Shown: positions 38,201 to 51,320 of the stretch, piece after piece | Position numbering within the stretch: the first letter of the stretch is position 1 | How the letters are laid out: each line of letters opens with the position of its first letter | NCBI GenBank assembly: GCA_037013495.1 | Contig: CM072810.1 | Coordinates: 109,499,898-109,563,897, forward strand | Length of the DNA: 64,000 nucleotides | Direction of reading: 5' to 3' | From: Hippophae tibetana | Taxonomy: Eukaryota; Streptophyta; Magnoliopsida; Rosales; Elaeagnaceae | The notes under the pieces: model-generated | Told to the model about the DNA's origin: nothing | What the model saw: only the letters and a program-made list of their open reading frames with translations | Databases searched by the model: none | Made by a program: the position numbers and the translations under genes

Positions 38201-39631
38201 TCTAAAACACCTAAAGAAATAAGGTTTTTCTTTATGTCAGGAATATACCTTACATTTGTAAGTCGTTTGATTGTACCATCGTGCATCTTTAATCGTACTA
38301 TTCCAATCTCTTTTGTCTGACAGGAATTGTTGTTGCCCATAAGCACAACTCATCCATCGAGCTCCTCAAAACTCGAAAACCAATGTCTATTTGGACACAT
38401 ATGATAAGAACATCCAAAATCAAGGATCCACTTATCTAAGTAGGTTTGTGATGATGAAACTGAAAAGGATGATTCTTCATCTTCATCGGCCTTCTATGCA
38501 ACATTTGCATTTGACTTGTCCTTGTTTGAACAATCTTTCTTTCAGTACCCTTTCTGGTGACAATAGGCATACTCGTCCTTCGCAGGATGTCTTCTGGATG
38601 ACTCTCCTCTGGACTTTGATCTGGATTACCCCTATTATTTGATCCGCTAGATTTTTTGTTGTTAGTCCTACATCTATGATCAATGTTGATCCTTCTTCCG
38701 GTACTCGTTATTTACCAAAGCATTTGAAACATCTACGAACTTAACCTCATCCTTTCCATATAACAAGGTTGTGGTTAAATGCTCATAACTCTTTATCTTT
38801 ATCGATAATTTCAACATCTAAATTTTGCAGATCGGCCAAAATTTTATTGAAATTATCTAAGTGCTCAATCATAGGGGTACCTTTCTTGTACTGGAAATGG
38901 AAAAGTTTCTTCTTCAAGTAGAGTCTGTTCTCAATACTTTTCGTCATGTACTTGTCCTCTAGTTTCTTCCAGAGAAATGTAGCTACATTCTCTTTCATGA
39001 TAAAGTACTTTTGATCTTTTCCTAAGCACAGTCGAATTATGCCACAAGCTTGTCGGTTGACATAATTCCAATCTTTGATTGACATAATTCCATTCTCTAA
39101 GGTTATATTAGATCCTTCTCGGAACAATAGATCTAATACTTCACATTACCACATGTCAAAGCTATTGGTGCCATCGAATTTCTTCACCTCAAAATTTGTG
39201 TTGAAAAACATAGTTCTTCGAGTAGAACAACTTGGTTTGCCAGAAATTCTAAGGTCATCTTATTCACCTGCTTCAATCTCTCTTTTATTAGGGATAAGTA
39301 CAAACGTATAACAAATTTTTTTCACTTATAACTTAAAATAGTGTTTTTCCAAATTTTATACCTTATTTGAAAAAAACGGAGTCTGTGGTTGGATCCAGAA
39401 TGATCCAATTAGCTAAGAATAGTTCCGACTCAGCTAAAAATAGATGAAAACTAGACCAAATCGGTCCAAATATCACTAGTGACTGAGTTGACTCAATTGT
39501 TGGTAGCAACACTCTGGTAGCTTCTGGCGATGATTCTGACTTTCGATTTGAGAGATTCTTTCACCGTTTTCGTCTCATCGAGAGCTTCGATTTGATATAT
39601 AATACTGCTATATTTGGCTCTGATACCAATA

Positions 39632-40058
39632 TGTTGTGTATGGAAGCAATAAATAATGGTTTATGAATATATCAAAACGATAAAATGACATAAAATTTAC
39701 GTGGTTCAAAAATATTCCTAGGTCCACGGGAGGCAGTAAATATTATTTGAACTGAGTATGAAATATACAGAATACAGATACAAATTTTCTCACTAATAAT
39801 ATCTCTCAAATGTTTCTCTAAACTCACAGAAAACTCTCAAACTCACTAAGTATTTTCTCTCTTTAAGTTTGTTTATGTTCTCTATGTTTTTTTTCTTCTG
39901 ATTTTTGCCTTATTATTCAATGCATGAACTCCTCTCTATTTATAGATGAAACAAGACTCTCTTTCCTTAAATTGTACCATAATTTAAGCTTTAAATTAGT
40001 ACACTAATTTTCTTAAATTATGCCACTAATTTGTTACTTTTAGAGCCAATATTCAACA
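39632..40058 (-). repeat. 5' LTR of the copia element 34776-40058
   Basis: It starts TGTTGTGTATGG and ends ATATTCAACA (plus strand), and directly adjoins the primer site. Confidence 0.9.
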
Positions 40059-42287
40059 TATTTTTCTTATAACGTAAATGAATATATTTTTTAATGTTAT
40101 ACGAAAATGAATATATATTTTTTATTGATAAAATTAAAAAAAAATTATATTAAATAACTAGATTATTTATATACTGTATATTTACATTAATAATTATAAA
40201 TAAACTTACTACAAATAAATACTTTTGTTTAATAGAGGAATCCTTACCTTATTACCCAATAATTGCTTCTTGAACTACTTCTAGCTACCCAAGCATTAAC
40301 CAATTAATACCCCATATGTAATTTTTAATTCCAAGATAAAGAATTTCCTTATACTAGTTCTCTTCCGCAAGATATTTAATTATTCAATTAGAATATATAT
40401 CAAACAAAATTTAATATACATTTTCAGGGTTTACTACAAAAAGAACACATTTTTTGTAACTAATTAATATTTGTACAAATAAACAATCCCACTGCAGAAC
40501 CACATTAGTTGACATAAGTTACAAATTTGTTAAAAGAATAATAATGCTACTTCTTAGGAAAATAATCTGTTCGTCTTGAATCGGCAAAATTACATTTTTT
40601 TTGTAACATAGTCTAACTTTTGTGAAAATAAACAATATTGTATGTGTAATGGCTAGTTTCCATAAATGCTATCAAACCTTTGTTTTGTATTACAAAATTA
40701 TATTTAAAAAAAAGTCTATTTATTACAAATTATAATGTTATCAAAACTAATATATTAATTAATTATAGGTTAAAAAATATATCCTATTATTTTAAATAAT
40801 TATTATCTATTTGTCCCAAAGAAATACTCAATACTTAAATAAAGCTTTCAGAAAATAATTGCATAGTAATTGAAGTTTTTTTTCCTCCTACTTATCCTCA
40901 TTTAGATCCCATTCTGATTATCTTTCGAGACAATACCATCCATAACAAACACATGAAGCCCTTACGTGTAATATTTATTTTTCATAAAATACACTAGATC
41001 GGCATTTTAAATTTGAATTTAAAGAAAATAAAAAAATAACATGCATGACCTACTCAAAAATCTATGACGCTATCTATTCCGAAAAGAATACACATTACAT
41101 AGACACCAAGAGTATTGAGTTTAGACATTATATAATTAAATTGATATTAAAATAATAATTATAAATTATACATAATATGTATATAACACATATATGTATA
41201 CAATATATACCATCAATATAATATTTTATATCTAATTCAATTATCTAAAATTTTTACATATTATTATGAATTTGATGCAAAAGAGTAGGATATCAAAATT
41301 AAATGGTGGACATTTCTTGAAGTTACTTCTTATGCTAAATTGATACTTTAGTTAAGTTAATTTTACAAGAACATATAAGTGATTCATTCTTTAAAAATAT
41401 GATAGCTTAGTTATTTTTTTAAATAATGATATAATATTTTATTATTAAAAGTGAGAATAAAAGTGTAAATATCATTTTTCTCTCTATTAGCACATCATTT
41501 TCTACCATTTTCCTCATTAATAATATTTTTTTAATAATTTATTACTATTATTTGATTTTTTTCTCTTTCTTTTCATTCAAATTAATTGCTTTACATTTTC
41601 TATTATCCGAAAGTATGGCCCATTTCTTTTGAATTTGTTTCAAATTTTTGGTTTAGAGTTAGACATTTCCTAAACTACTGCAATAGAGTTATTCTATCTA
41701 CTTACAAAACTTTTGAGAAATAGGTGATAAATTAAGTGTATTTGTTAAATTTTCTTTTGAGAAATTTATGTCTTATTTCTTTTTTAATTGAAAAAAATCT
41801 ATGTACCATATTTAGCAAGTTATTCATTTACTTTAATATCTCTTTTAGGTAACTTGTACATTTAATTTCTAATAAGAAAATAAAAAGGACGTAATACTTA
41901 CACAATTTTATGGGAAGAAAAGAAGAACACATGAAATTGTCAAATAATAATAATAAAATTATTAAAAAAAATAATAAATGAGAAAAATGGTGAGAAAAAA
42001 TGTGATAATAGAAGATAAAATTAATATTGACCATTTTATTTTTAGTTTTATTAATAAAATATTTTGTAACTATTTAAACTATGAACAAAGTATCACTGTT
42101 TTAATAAGTAAGAATGATTCATGCGAATTTTATAAAATTAATATGATTAAATTGTTATGTTAACACAATGATTTTTAAAATATTTAATTTATATCTAAAC
42201 AGTTACGTATTCATTAAAAATAATAAATAAATATATAAATAAAAGTTCCCATGTCTAGTTAAATTGGTATCAAAATAATTGTAAATA

Positions 42288-42318
<31 letters not shown>

Positions 42319-42905
42319 TAATATGTATAGAATGTTTATTTAAATATATAATTGATAAGTTATTTTATAGTAAATTTAATTATATATAAGTTTTGTACAG
42401 CGTTTCGGTACCAAGATGTCAAAAACACTATTTCCTCGTAACAAACAAAAATAAAATAAATAATAAATAAAGATAGATAAAAATTCCCATTTTGAAAACA
42501 AAGAAATTAATCAGTTGGTTGAGGCCTATCTAGGTCCCACTTCCCTCTACTTAAAATAGCCAACATCTTCAAAATCTTAATGGGAAGCCATCAGGAAAAA
42601 TACGGTGGTGGCTTGGTGTGAAGTTTTTATAAGCTTTTCCGGCGAAGAAGAATCTAAGACACTGTAGCTTTCAAGTGGAGGAAGCATAGGATTATATTTG
42701 GATTTGGTATAAGTGCTTCTAAGGATATTTTAGAATGTGCTGTCTAGGACCCCTTTACCATGTCAATAAATTTGTCATCTTGGCTTTCTAATGACACTCT
42801 CAACCTATTTCATACTTAAACCAATTTGATGAAAAACAACAATCACACAAGTCCTTTTTGTCTTTGAGTTTAGGAGATAAACAAAGCTTCAACAAGAACA
42901 AGAAG
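40059..42905. other. Intergenic region and upstream sequence of the PHO1-family gene
   Basis: Up to about 42480 it is AT-rich with no gene; an (AT)n run lies at about 42288-42312. From about 42500 base composition becomes less AT-biased and leads into the PHO1-family gene, so the last few hundred bases are the likely promoter and 5' untranslated region. No phosphate-response (P1BS) motif GNATATNC was found by eye in 42480-42905. Confidence 0.5.
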
Positions 42906-45900
42906 ATGGTGAAGTTCTCAAAGCAATTTGAGGGACAGTTAATCCCTGAATGGAAAGAAGCTTTTGTTGATTATTGGCAACTTAAGAAAGACGTCAAAAA
43001 AATTTCTCTTCTTCACACTAGTTGTAGTAATAATCTCATTAACAACAAGCAACGAAATAACTCTTTGTCCAATACCCTTTTGACATCTCTAAAGAAATTA
43101 ACTTTCTTTAGTCCTCAACATAAAGACCACGAAGTCATTCATGTAATTAATTTTTTTCTCTCTACCCTTTTGATATTTTCAATTTTTCTCTCTGCCCAGA
43201 TAAGAAAATTATGTGGGTATGAATCAATAATGTGTTTGTTTGTGTTTGAATAAAGGTCTTTGTGTTTAATAATGAACAGGTCCATAAGAAGTTAGCCTTA
43301 TCAGCTAGTAAAGGAGATGTATATGAGACTGAACTGTTGGAGCAAGCTGCTGATACTGATGCAGCTAAAGAATTCTTTACGTGTTTGGATCTTCAACTCA
43401 ATAAGGTTAATAAGTTCTATAAAATGAAGGAGAAAGAGTTCTTGGATAGAGGAGAGTCTTTGGAGAAACAGATGGAGATTCTTGTTGAGATCAAAACTGC
43501 TTTCAACCAAAAGCGTGGTAAAAGCACTACTTCACAAGACTCCAAAGAGGATGCCTCCATTTCATGCACAATATCTTGTGGTATATATTCTATACTTTTC
43601 TTATCTTTTAATCCAAAACATAAACAGTTAGCAAGAAAATTCATATTAACTGTAAAAAGCTCAATGCAGGGGATACATTCTCTTGTGTGCAAAGTTAGTC
43701 TTTTTTGCCTCTTCAGTTTATCAAAACTAAAAAGTGATTGTAATTTAAGCATAACATTTCTTTAATCTCTTAACTCTATGGTCTATAAATATATGTCATA
43801 ACATTGCTTTGTTATCAAAAGTGATAGTTCTTTTCTTTGTTATAGAGGAGGAGTCCATTAAGGACAGAACAGAACAAGACGGGAAGCAAGAAAATAGCAC
43901 GGATGAGTCGGAGAAAAATGAAGTGACATACTCAGAATCTTCAAGATCAGATGAAATTGGGAAAGCAATGAGAATGAAAAGAGAAGATGGGAAGTTAAGA
44001 ACTCTCTCAGGACACTTTTTCAATTGTCAAGGAAAGAACTTAAAGATAAACATTCCTCTGACTACTCCTTCCCGTACCTTCTCGGCGATTAGCAATTTAC
44101 TTAAGGAAGATTTGGTTAATCAGTCTAAAAGATGTGCTCCAGAAAGCAACAAGAAGCTGCATATCGATAAAACAAAGTTGAACCATGCAGAGAAAATGAT
44201 AAAAGGAGCTTTTGTTGAGCTCTATAAAGGGTTGAATTATCTTAAGACTTATAGGTATTTTATTCTTAAGCTCCTATATATACCAGTTAACTAATTCAGT
44301 GAAGTTAGTACTTGCCTGGACTGAATCTTAACTCTTCTTTGCTATTATTATGATTTTCAGGAACTTGAACATGCTTGCTTTCAATAAGATATTGAAGAAG
44401 TTTGACAAAGTACGTAAATCATAACTATATCCATATAGTTTTAACAAACATAGCATTTTGGTGTACACATGTTGATGAAAATCAATTTCTTTGTTCTTTT
44501 AGGTTACTGGAAAACAAGTACTTCCTGTTTATCTAAAAGTAGTTGAAAGTTCATATTTCAACAGCTCAGACAAGGTAATATATTGAGTTTCAGAAGTGAT
44601 TCTTTCAGACAAATTTAAGTGGCCATCGATCCTAGAGTCATGTTTGCATAATGGGTTGCCTTAGATTCTGTAAAATTGTACTAAGATTTTCTTGTCTGAG
44701 TCATTAATACATTCACAGAAGCACAACTTTGTAAACATGTAATATTTTGCTTACTAGTTTCAGAAATGACAGGTAATGAATTTAGGAGATGAAGTTGAGG
44801 AGCTATTTATCAAACACTTTGCTGAAGAAGACAGCAGGAAGGCCATGAAATACCTTAAACCGCATCAACATAAAGATTCACACTCAGTAACCTTCTTTAT
44901 TGGTAAGAAATAGTCAAGTAAAACAAGAAAAATTGTGCCTTAATTTTAATTTAAAAGATTTTAGGTGGACAACAACTTTATAAGCTTGTTCACTTTGAGA
45001 CATTGCCACTAGATTTTGTTTTGAAAGCCGTACCTTGTTTCTACTTTTTTGGTGGACAATAAAGCACTAGCCTTATGCTGGGACATGATCATTGTTTTGA
45101 ACCAATTTTTTCGTATAAGGTTGAAAGCTTAAAAAAGGCCCAACAAAAGCAACAAAAGCAATGATTCAGCTTCTTGTTTTCTCATCAAGGCATGAAGTTA
45201 GGTGCACTAAGACACTGTTGTGAAAAAACTTGAACTTTTATTTAACACTGAACTTGAATCACACCAATCCACCACATATCTGAAGAAAAAATCGGATTCT
45301 AAGTTTAATTTTTGCCAAGCCTAAAGAAGAAAGAAAAGGAAAATAAAATAAAAAAATTTGTTTCAGTCATTTAATTCTTGTATGCAACTAAGAAAATAAT
45401 TTGATTTAGTTGATTTAGTTTCATTGTTGAACAATATCAAACATCAGTTGTAGGCTTATAGCCAAAAATCTTAGATAGTGATTGTTATGGATGATTCAAG
45501 ACATGAGATTACATTGTTCTGTATAGAAATTGACAAAATTTAATGGAATTTAACAGGGTTATTCAGTGGATGTTTCATTGCACTCTTTACTGGCTATGTC
45601 ATTATGGCTCATATTACTGGGTTGTATATAAAGCAGCAAAATTCAGTCTACATGGAAACTGTTTATCCAATTCTTAGGTAGGTACCATTTTTTAAATACA
45701 ATTTTGTTGTGTATTGGCTTCAAAGGCAACTACATAATAGAACTGACTTCGTCTTTTCTTATTTTGCAGCATGTTCAGCCTATTGTTTCTGCACTTCTTT
45801 TTATATGGTTGTAACATCTATGCATGGAGAAAAACTCGAATCAATTACGGGTTCATATTCGAGCTTTGCCCAACCAAGGAGCTAAAATACAGAGATGTCT

Positions 45901-47595
45901 TTCTTATCAGTACTACATCAATGACTGTTGTTGTAGGAGTTATGTTCCTTCATTTGGTTTTGTTGACAAAAGGATACTCATATTCCCAAGTTCAAGCCAT
46001 CCCTGGTCTTCTTTTACTGGTAAAATCTTCATATAAACTAGTTTAGTAGTTTAGAAGCTAAGATAAGCTAGACCTTAATCTTAACCTTCTTCAATGTATT
46101 GTACAGTTATCCTTACTACTACTTGTGAGCCCTTTTAACATCATGTATCGATCAAGTCGTTATCGTTTTCTCTGTGTGATTAGAAATATCATATTGTCGC
46201 CTCTCTACAAGGTACTTCCCCTCTTAAACATCTCATTGACGTCTTATTATGCTTAGTTTCTTTCAATAAATTAACTCCTGAATCTCGTAGACAATTTAAC
46301 TCAAACTGTTTGTTTCTGATGCTATAGGTTGTTATGCTGGACTTCTTCATGGCTGACCAACTTTGTAGTCAGGTAGGATTTACCCCTAACTATATGCAAA
46401 TGGTACGAAACCATAAAAAAAAATTCTAGCAACAGAACTAATGGATAAGTATTTAAATGGTTAATTGAATTATTTGCTTTACAATGACAGTAGTTTTGTT
46501 GAATTATATAGGTTCCAATGCTTCGAAACCTCGAGTATGTTTCATGTTATTACATAACTGGGAGCTACAAAACTCAAGATTATGGATATTGCATGAGAAC
46601 TAAGCATTATAAAGATCTTGCATATGCAGTATCCTTTTTACCCTATTACTGGAGAGCAATGCAGGTATATTACAAGTCTTTCTGTTTCTAATTTTTTCAG
46701 AACAATAACTTAACTGTCAAGCTTTATCTGATGTATCATTTTATTAACTGGATTTGCAGTGTGCAAGGCGTTGGTTCGACGAGGGACAGACAAACCACTT
46801 AGTAAATCTAGGCAAATATGTATCGGCTATGTTAGCTGCAGGAGCTAAAGTTGCTTATGAGAAAGAAAAAAGTGTTGAATGGCTATGTCTTGTTGTGGTT
46901 ATGTCAAGTTTTGCTACATTGTACCAATTATATTGGGACTTTGTAAAAGATTGGGGTTTGCTTCAACTTAATTCCAAGAATCCATGGCTTAGGAGTGAAT
47001 TAATGCTCCAACGAAAGATCATTTACTACTTCTCAATGGTATAACGAACCATCTTTTTTTGGCTAATCAAGATTACAATTAAATCCATAAAAAAAGATAA
47101 ACAAACCTTCATTTTTTTCCCCTAAGCAAGTGGAGACTGAAAATTAAAGATAATAAGTTTAACTCACAGTAAATGAAATGAGGAAATTGAAACAGATATT
47201 GAAAGTTAAAGATTTAACTTCTCTGCATAAAATCTAGTTTTGAAAAATATTTTGGTATGTTATGCAGGGATTAAACCTTATTCTAAGGCTAGCTTGGTTA
47301 CAAACTGTACTTCATTCAAGTTTTGAACATGTTGATTATAGAGTAACTGGACTATTCTTAGCAGCCCTTGAAGTCATTAGAAGAGGGCTTTGGAACTTTT
47401 ACAGGTAAAACAAACTAAATTTCTTCAACTAGCATAACAATTCAACATGAATAGGAATTGTCCTTCTCAGTTGATTAACCTGAAGAATTGTTATAATGAT
47501 TCAGGTTGGAGAACGAGCATATAAATAATGCAGGAAAGTTTAGAGCAATTAAGACAGTACCACTACCTTTTCATGAAGTGGATAATCAAGATTGA
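42906..47595 (+). CDS. PHO1-H1: PHO1-family phosphate exporter (SPX-EXS protein), complete, 14 exons
   Basis: Exons: 42906-43142, 43280-43580, 43846-44254, 44361-44409, 44503-44574, 44773-44902, 45557-45677, 45770-46019, 46107-46211, 46328-46372, 46512-46664, 46760-47038, 47268-47404, 47505-47595. All introns are GT-AG, phases agree, and the sum is 2379 nt (792 residues). The start [20 protein letters not shown] is the family N-terminus; an ATG at 42858 in the same frame lies before it and is less likely. Residues 1 to about 330 form the SPX domain, which senses inositol pyrophosphates. Membrane segments lie near 402-424, 441-460, 485-507 and 518-535, then the EXS region to about 760 ([52 protein letters not shown]). 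PHO1 proteins export phosphate from root cells to the xylem. The wording is closest, from memory, to the PHO1/PHO1;H1 clade; the exact paralogue is inference. Intact, with no sign of decay. Confidence 0.95.
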
Positions 47596-48162
47596 TCCAA
47601 ATAGCCAGAGTTGAACTTGGTTCGGAACCTGCCATTGGTGTTTTTTCCAACTAATGCAGCTTGTAGGAAGAAGCTTGTTGAACTAATCCAAGTTGATGGA
47701 AGGAAAAAAAAATCAACTTTGTTTCTCTAATCAGTTCAGTGCATGTGAGGAACACAGTTCATACTTTGTACACAAATTTTTCCTCATTAATGAACAGTAA
47801 ATTATGCTAAGCGCAATTGCGCTACCATATATCTAGTTCAAGCTTTACTCTTTCTGAATTGTAGTTGTTCATTTTATATTCTCGTTTGTTTTACCGGGAG
47901 ATTATCATTTGTTTTCAAAAGTAAAGCACCATCAAATAGTAGTAATCATAGCTATTTAATCTGTACTTCCTTTTAAAGTTTTTTTTTTAAATAAAATAAA
48001 AATTAGCTGAGCTTTGAGGGTCTGCTTTGTTACTTGCTTTAAAGAGTAAGCAATTTCATAAATTTGTACAATGTTATGACTCATAAAAAAGAATATTAGG
48101 CAGAGTATTATTCAGTACTCAAAAAAAAAAAAACGAAAAGGTTAGCTTCAGAATTCAATCTC
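47596..48162. other. 3' flank of the PHO1-family gene
   Basis: Likely 3' untranslated region followed by a short spacer. No separate gene seen. Confidence 0.5.
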
Positions 48163-49211
48163 ATGTCCATGGCGGCAACCAAAACTGTATGCTGTTTTAC
48201 TCTTTTTCATTACCTTTCATCAAACCCGTCTTTTCCTCATCAACCCATTCATTCCCTACTATGTCCCAACTCCTACAAGCCCATATTTACTCCTAAGACG
48301 CTTCATACCCTAAGTCTCTTCAGGTGGATTATCAAAAACCCTTTTAAGTGTTTTTTTTTTCTTTATTTGGGTTCCTCCTATTTGTCTTGCTCACTGCGTA
48401 AGTTCTCTCCTTTAACCCCTTTTCGTAATTTGTTTTCCAGGTCAAGAATTTGTCATGTCAAAACACTAGCATCAAAGTGTATGTGTAAACTATGGCGTTT
48501 TGTGGGTTGGTTAATTGAAGTTCTGAAACTTACCGAGAATCTGAACCTGGTGATTCGACAAGAGTATGCGTAAGTACTGTTTAATTTTGGTTAGATTGCT
48601 AGAATTATTATCTTTGTTATTGATACTTTTGGTCCATTTTAAAAATCGCTTCTTCAATCGATAGGATGTTTATTATTGATTTGAAAATTCTTTGCATGAT
48701 CTTTTGATTAGGTTATAAATTCTTGGTAAAATAGTTTTTAAAGATAGAAATCATTTGATTTTTAAAATTAAAATATTTTTATATAAATTCATAATTACGT
48801 GATTAAATCATTTATTTTTTATAATAAAAAATAAACATTTTAATCACATAATTATGAAATTATATAATTAAAATATATTAATTTTAAAAATGAAGTGAAT
48901 TATGTATTCTTTCAAAAATGAAGTGTTCAAAGTATCTAAATTATATTATCCAAATTATATTTTTGGTATATTTTATGGTAATTTTTCCTTAGTTAATAAT
49001 GTTCTTTCTTTTCTTTGCTTTGGTTGACCTGTCCTCTTGTCCTAAATTTATGCAGGATGCAACTATTTACATTAAACTTCCTAGAAGAAGTTTGCTTGTA
49101 AAATTTACTTGTGATTTGTGCTGTGAAAGAACAAATAGGCTTCTGACTGACTTGCATAAAGAAATATATGATCTATTTCATTTAATGTTATATCTCATTT
49201 ATTATTTTTAA
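48163..49211 (+). pseudogene. DNL/Zim17-type zinc-finger gene fragment
   Basis: A first open stretch (48163-48573) starts at ATG 48163, with a second ATG in better context (CCATGGCGG) at 48169. Its head is rich in Ser, Thr, Pro and Phe, like a plastid or mitochondrial transit peptide. It runs into a GTAAGT donor at 48570. After an AT-rich gap, an acceptor TTATGCAG ends at 49056. The next stretch reads DATIYIKLPRRSLLVKFTCD, then LCCERTNRLL, which is the first half of a DNL zinc finger (first CxxC; family wording LPRRxLLVxFTCxxCGERT). The second CxxC half is missing: the frame runs into AT-rich DNA and stops at 49211. Joining the two stretches at the visible donor and acceptor does not keep the frame. 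In the family these proteins assist organelle Hsp70. Most likely a truncated pseudogene; an unseen downstream exon is the alternative. Confidence 0.5.
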
Positions 49212-49879
49212 TGAACTTAAGAGATAATATTATCTTATTTCATTTAGATATCATCTAATCTCATTTAGATGGTAGCTGTAATGAGTTTAATTTTAAATAC
49301 ATATTTTATCATTTTTTTTATTAAATTTTCATTATAAATAATCATGTATCATATTTTTTGTTTTTTTTTATATTATTATTTGTATTGTTTGAATAATTAG
49401 AGATAAATAAGATATCTCAATTAGTATTTTTTTTTTATCTCATCTCATTAAAAATTAATTAATACAAGATAAGATGAATTTTAAAAATTAATAGACTGTA
49501 ACATGAACGTAATTAACATCTTATCTTAACTTAAACTCGCGATATATAAGTATGTTTGCTAATCCCGTTTTGAAGGATTTGTGTTTGTTTATTGATTCAA
49601 ACATGTTCTGACATGGGCTTGGGTTGAATGCTTCTTTACATACATATATTTGTGTGTTACTCTTTGTTTTTATTTATTTGCACACTCGTAACATCATTTT
49701 CTCTTTGGAGAAAACATATTGCCTTCTTTTGTACCCGATTTTGTTCGTTCCAAGGTTTTGTAGACTCGTGGGGACACTGAGGTGCTACAAAAAATGAAAA
49801 CATTGAACTATGACATCTTAGATCTCCTAACTCTAAATATGATATTGCTCTGCAGAAGAAAAGTAATTGAATAGATAAT
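49212..49879. other. AT-rich stretch with GATAAGATG-type motifs
   Basis: From about 49215 to 49530, AGATAATATTATCTT, GAGATAAATAAGATATCTC and TATCTCATCTCATT motifs recur on both strands, suggesting a decayed MITE, but no clean ends or target duplication were found. The part from 49650 to 49880 is less AT-rich and unassigned. Confidence 0.35.
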
Positions 49880-50157
49880 CTTGGCATTGTCTTGTGTATG
49901 ACTTGCTAGAGTAAACTAATGAAGATGATGCGTAAAAAGTGATATCGCTCCATTAAATTTTGTCATACTTTAACGAGTACCATGATTGATGCAATTTAAA
50001 ATTCATTTTTATGCATTGTCATAATCACGTAGGGATTCAAGATAATTCAAAGCTGGGAAAAACCATCATCGTTGAGTCCTTCAGTTTTACGTCTATGAAT
50101 TTGTCCATGGGATTATGTAGCATAACAAGAAAGTTCACTGAACATGCTATAAGATTT
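49880..50157. repeat. Duplicated downstream flank of the AGP gene (left copy)
   Basis: The segment aligns, with small gaps, to about 57650-57980, downstream of the intact AGP gene. Shared wording includes ATGATTGATGCAATTT versus ATGGTTGATGCAATTT, GGGAAAAACCA versus GGGAAAAAACCA, and GTTGAGTCCTT in both. This shows that the AGP locus was duplicated together with its flank. Confidence 0.75.
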
Positions 50158-51320
50158 CTAGGAACTGTTGTTGAAGATCAACCTAGCTAATTACAAAGTT
50201 CAAGGAAAATAAAAATTCAATTCATTTTATCTAAACCCAGTACAATAGAAGTTTCATAACAAATGTTGAATAAAGTTTTTTTGAAGAGAAAATTCTAGAA
50301 AGATATAGAAATGATATTTTTTTAGAAAAAGTGTGTTGAATGTGATAATAATGTGTGATTATAATTATTTTTTAATTTTATATTTGTGTGGTTTAGATTA
50401 CATGTTAAGAATTATAAATAGTCTCTCTTGTATTTGGGTTAGTCATCCCTCGAAAAACAAATTAAGTCTTTGTATTTTTAGTTTGAGTGTGAGTTGTTAG
50501 CTTTCTTTTTGAATATTTGTATTTCTCTTCAAATTTTGAGTAGTCTTTAAAAAGTATTATAGTATATTTTATTGTAGATATAATATAAGTAATTTGTTTA
50601 TTTGTTTGGGTCCAATATTAGTAAGTTTAGAGTTATGTACTCTAAATTTTACTTAACAAGTGTATCCTATTGTAGTCATAAAAAGTAGAGTTGTTGATTC
50701 TGTATTATCCATAATCCATGTCTGTATGTTTCCTCCATTTTGCAAGCAACAGAAACATAAATTTAAATTTATTTTACGATTTGAGGGTCATTCATACTTA
50801 TATGAAGTTCTTAATGTTAATGAAAAATGGTCAATAAAATATCACAAAATGTACATTGAATTTGGTTAATGTCATTATGAAATCCTCGTGGTACCATTTC
50901 CTATGTTTTGTTAGAGGTCGTGTAGGTGACGAAGCTAGTTTTGGTATTGTGACTTGTGGAGCAATAGTTGGTGTTGGAGCGACTGGTGTTGATGCTAGCA
51001 TGGGAACTGGTCTCTTTGGTACATTGGTACCTTTGCTGGCGTATACTTTATAGGAGCAGACAATGATGATGTTTGAGTTGATGTTGTTGATATCTGAAGT
51101 GCTGGTAAAGAAGGTGATAGTCGTTATGACTCTGGTAATGGTGACAGCTAAGATTGGCCTGAGGATGTTGAATTTGTAGTGTTTGTGGCAGTGCAAGTGC
51201 AATTTTGGGAAGGAGGATGATGATATAAGTGTGGTCGGTATGGTCATTGGTAGGCTTGCTGCTGCATTAACAGCCAAAGGTAATTGTGTTGCATGCTGTA
51301 TTGATGATGTAGTAGGCAAC
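50158..51320 (-). pseudogene. Duplicate lysine-rich AGP gene, broken by LTR insertions
   Basis: Read on the minus strand, 50880-51320 aligns with exon 1 of the intact AGP gene at 58181-58840; for example GGCTTGCTGCTGCATT occurs in both on the plus strand. Its Pro/Ala/Thr-rich coding sense is eroded, with several stops and shifts, although the C-terminal part still reads KRPVPMLASTPVAPTPTIAP. The small last exon (50659-50740 and 50158-50168) still shows the NGGN start and the TTIG wording of the GPI-tail exon of the intact gene, but the solo LTR 50169-50658 splits it just before its stop. At 51321 a copia LTR begins where the signal-peptide end should be, and that end was not found beyond the element. 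It cannot encode a secreted AGP. Confidence 0.8.
50169..50658 (+). mobile_element. Solo LTR of a copia-type element (fossil)
   Basis: It is bounded by TGTTGAAGATCAACC and TTTTACTTAACA, with flanks ACTGT (50164-50168) and AGTGT (50659-50663) matching at 4 of 5 positions. A TATAAATA lies near 50414, consistent with plus orientation. The intact AGP paralogue lacks this 490-bp block at the same place, which defines the insertion independently. No internal domain remains, as after LTR-LTR recombination. Confidence 0.8.

Larger units (their letters stand above)
34776..40058 (-). mobile_element. Ty1/copia LTR retrotransposon with both LTRs (fossil)
   Basis: Minus-strand element of about 5.3 kb. The 5' LTR is 39632-40058 and the 3' LTR 34776-35277. 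The primer site at 39616-39628 matches the tRNA-iMet consensus TGGTATCAGAGCC exactly. A purine tract (CCAAGGTGGAGAT) lies at 35278-35290. The interior reads gag (about 38480-39250), protease (about 38340-38450), GAG-pre-integrase and integrase (about 37060-38190), reverse transcriptase (about 35884-37045, including LLYIDDILIAS) and RNase H (about 35334-35732, including a CWTSTLHSNEVLSTIEAEYIA-like stretch). Flanks TTTTT and TATTT may be an eroded target duplication. The LTRs align end to end with many differences. Broken, with several frame interruptions, but the best preserved layout in the window. Confidence 0.94.

Noticed and set aside
49215-49530. GATAAGATG-rich stretch as a defined MITE
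   Set aside because: No matching ends or target duplication could be set by eye, so it is listed only as a motif-rich stretch.
50856-51053. Plus-strand frame rich in Val and Gly
   Set aside because: It is the antisense shadow of the duplicated AGP pseudogene.
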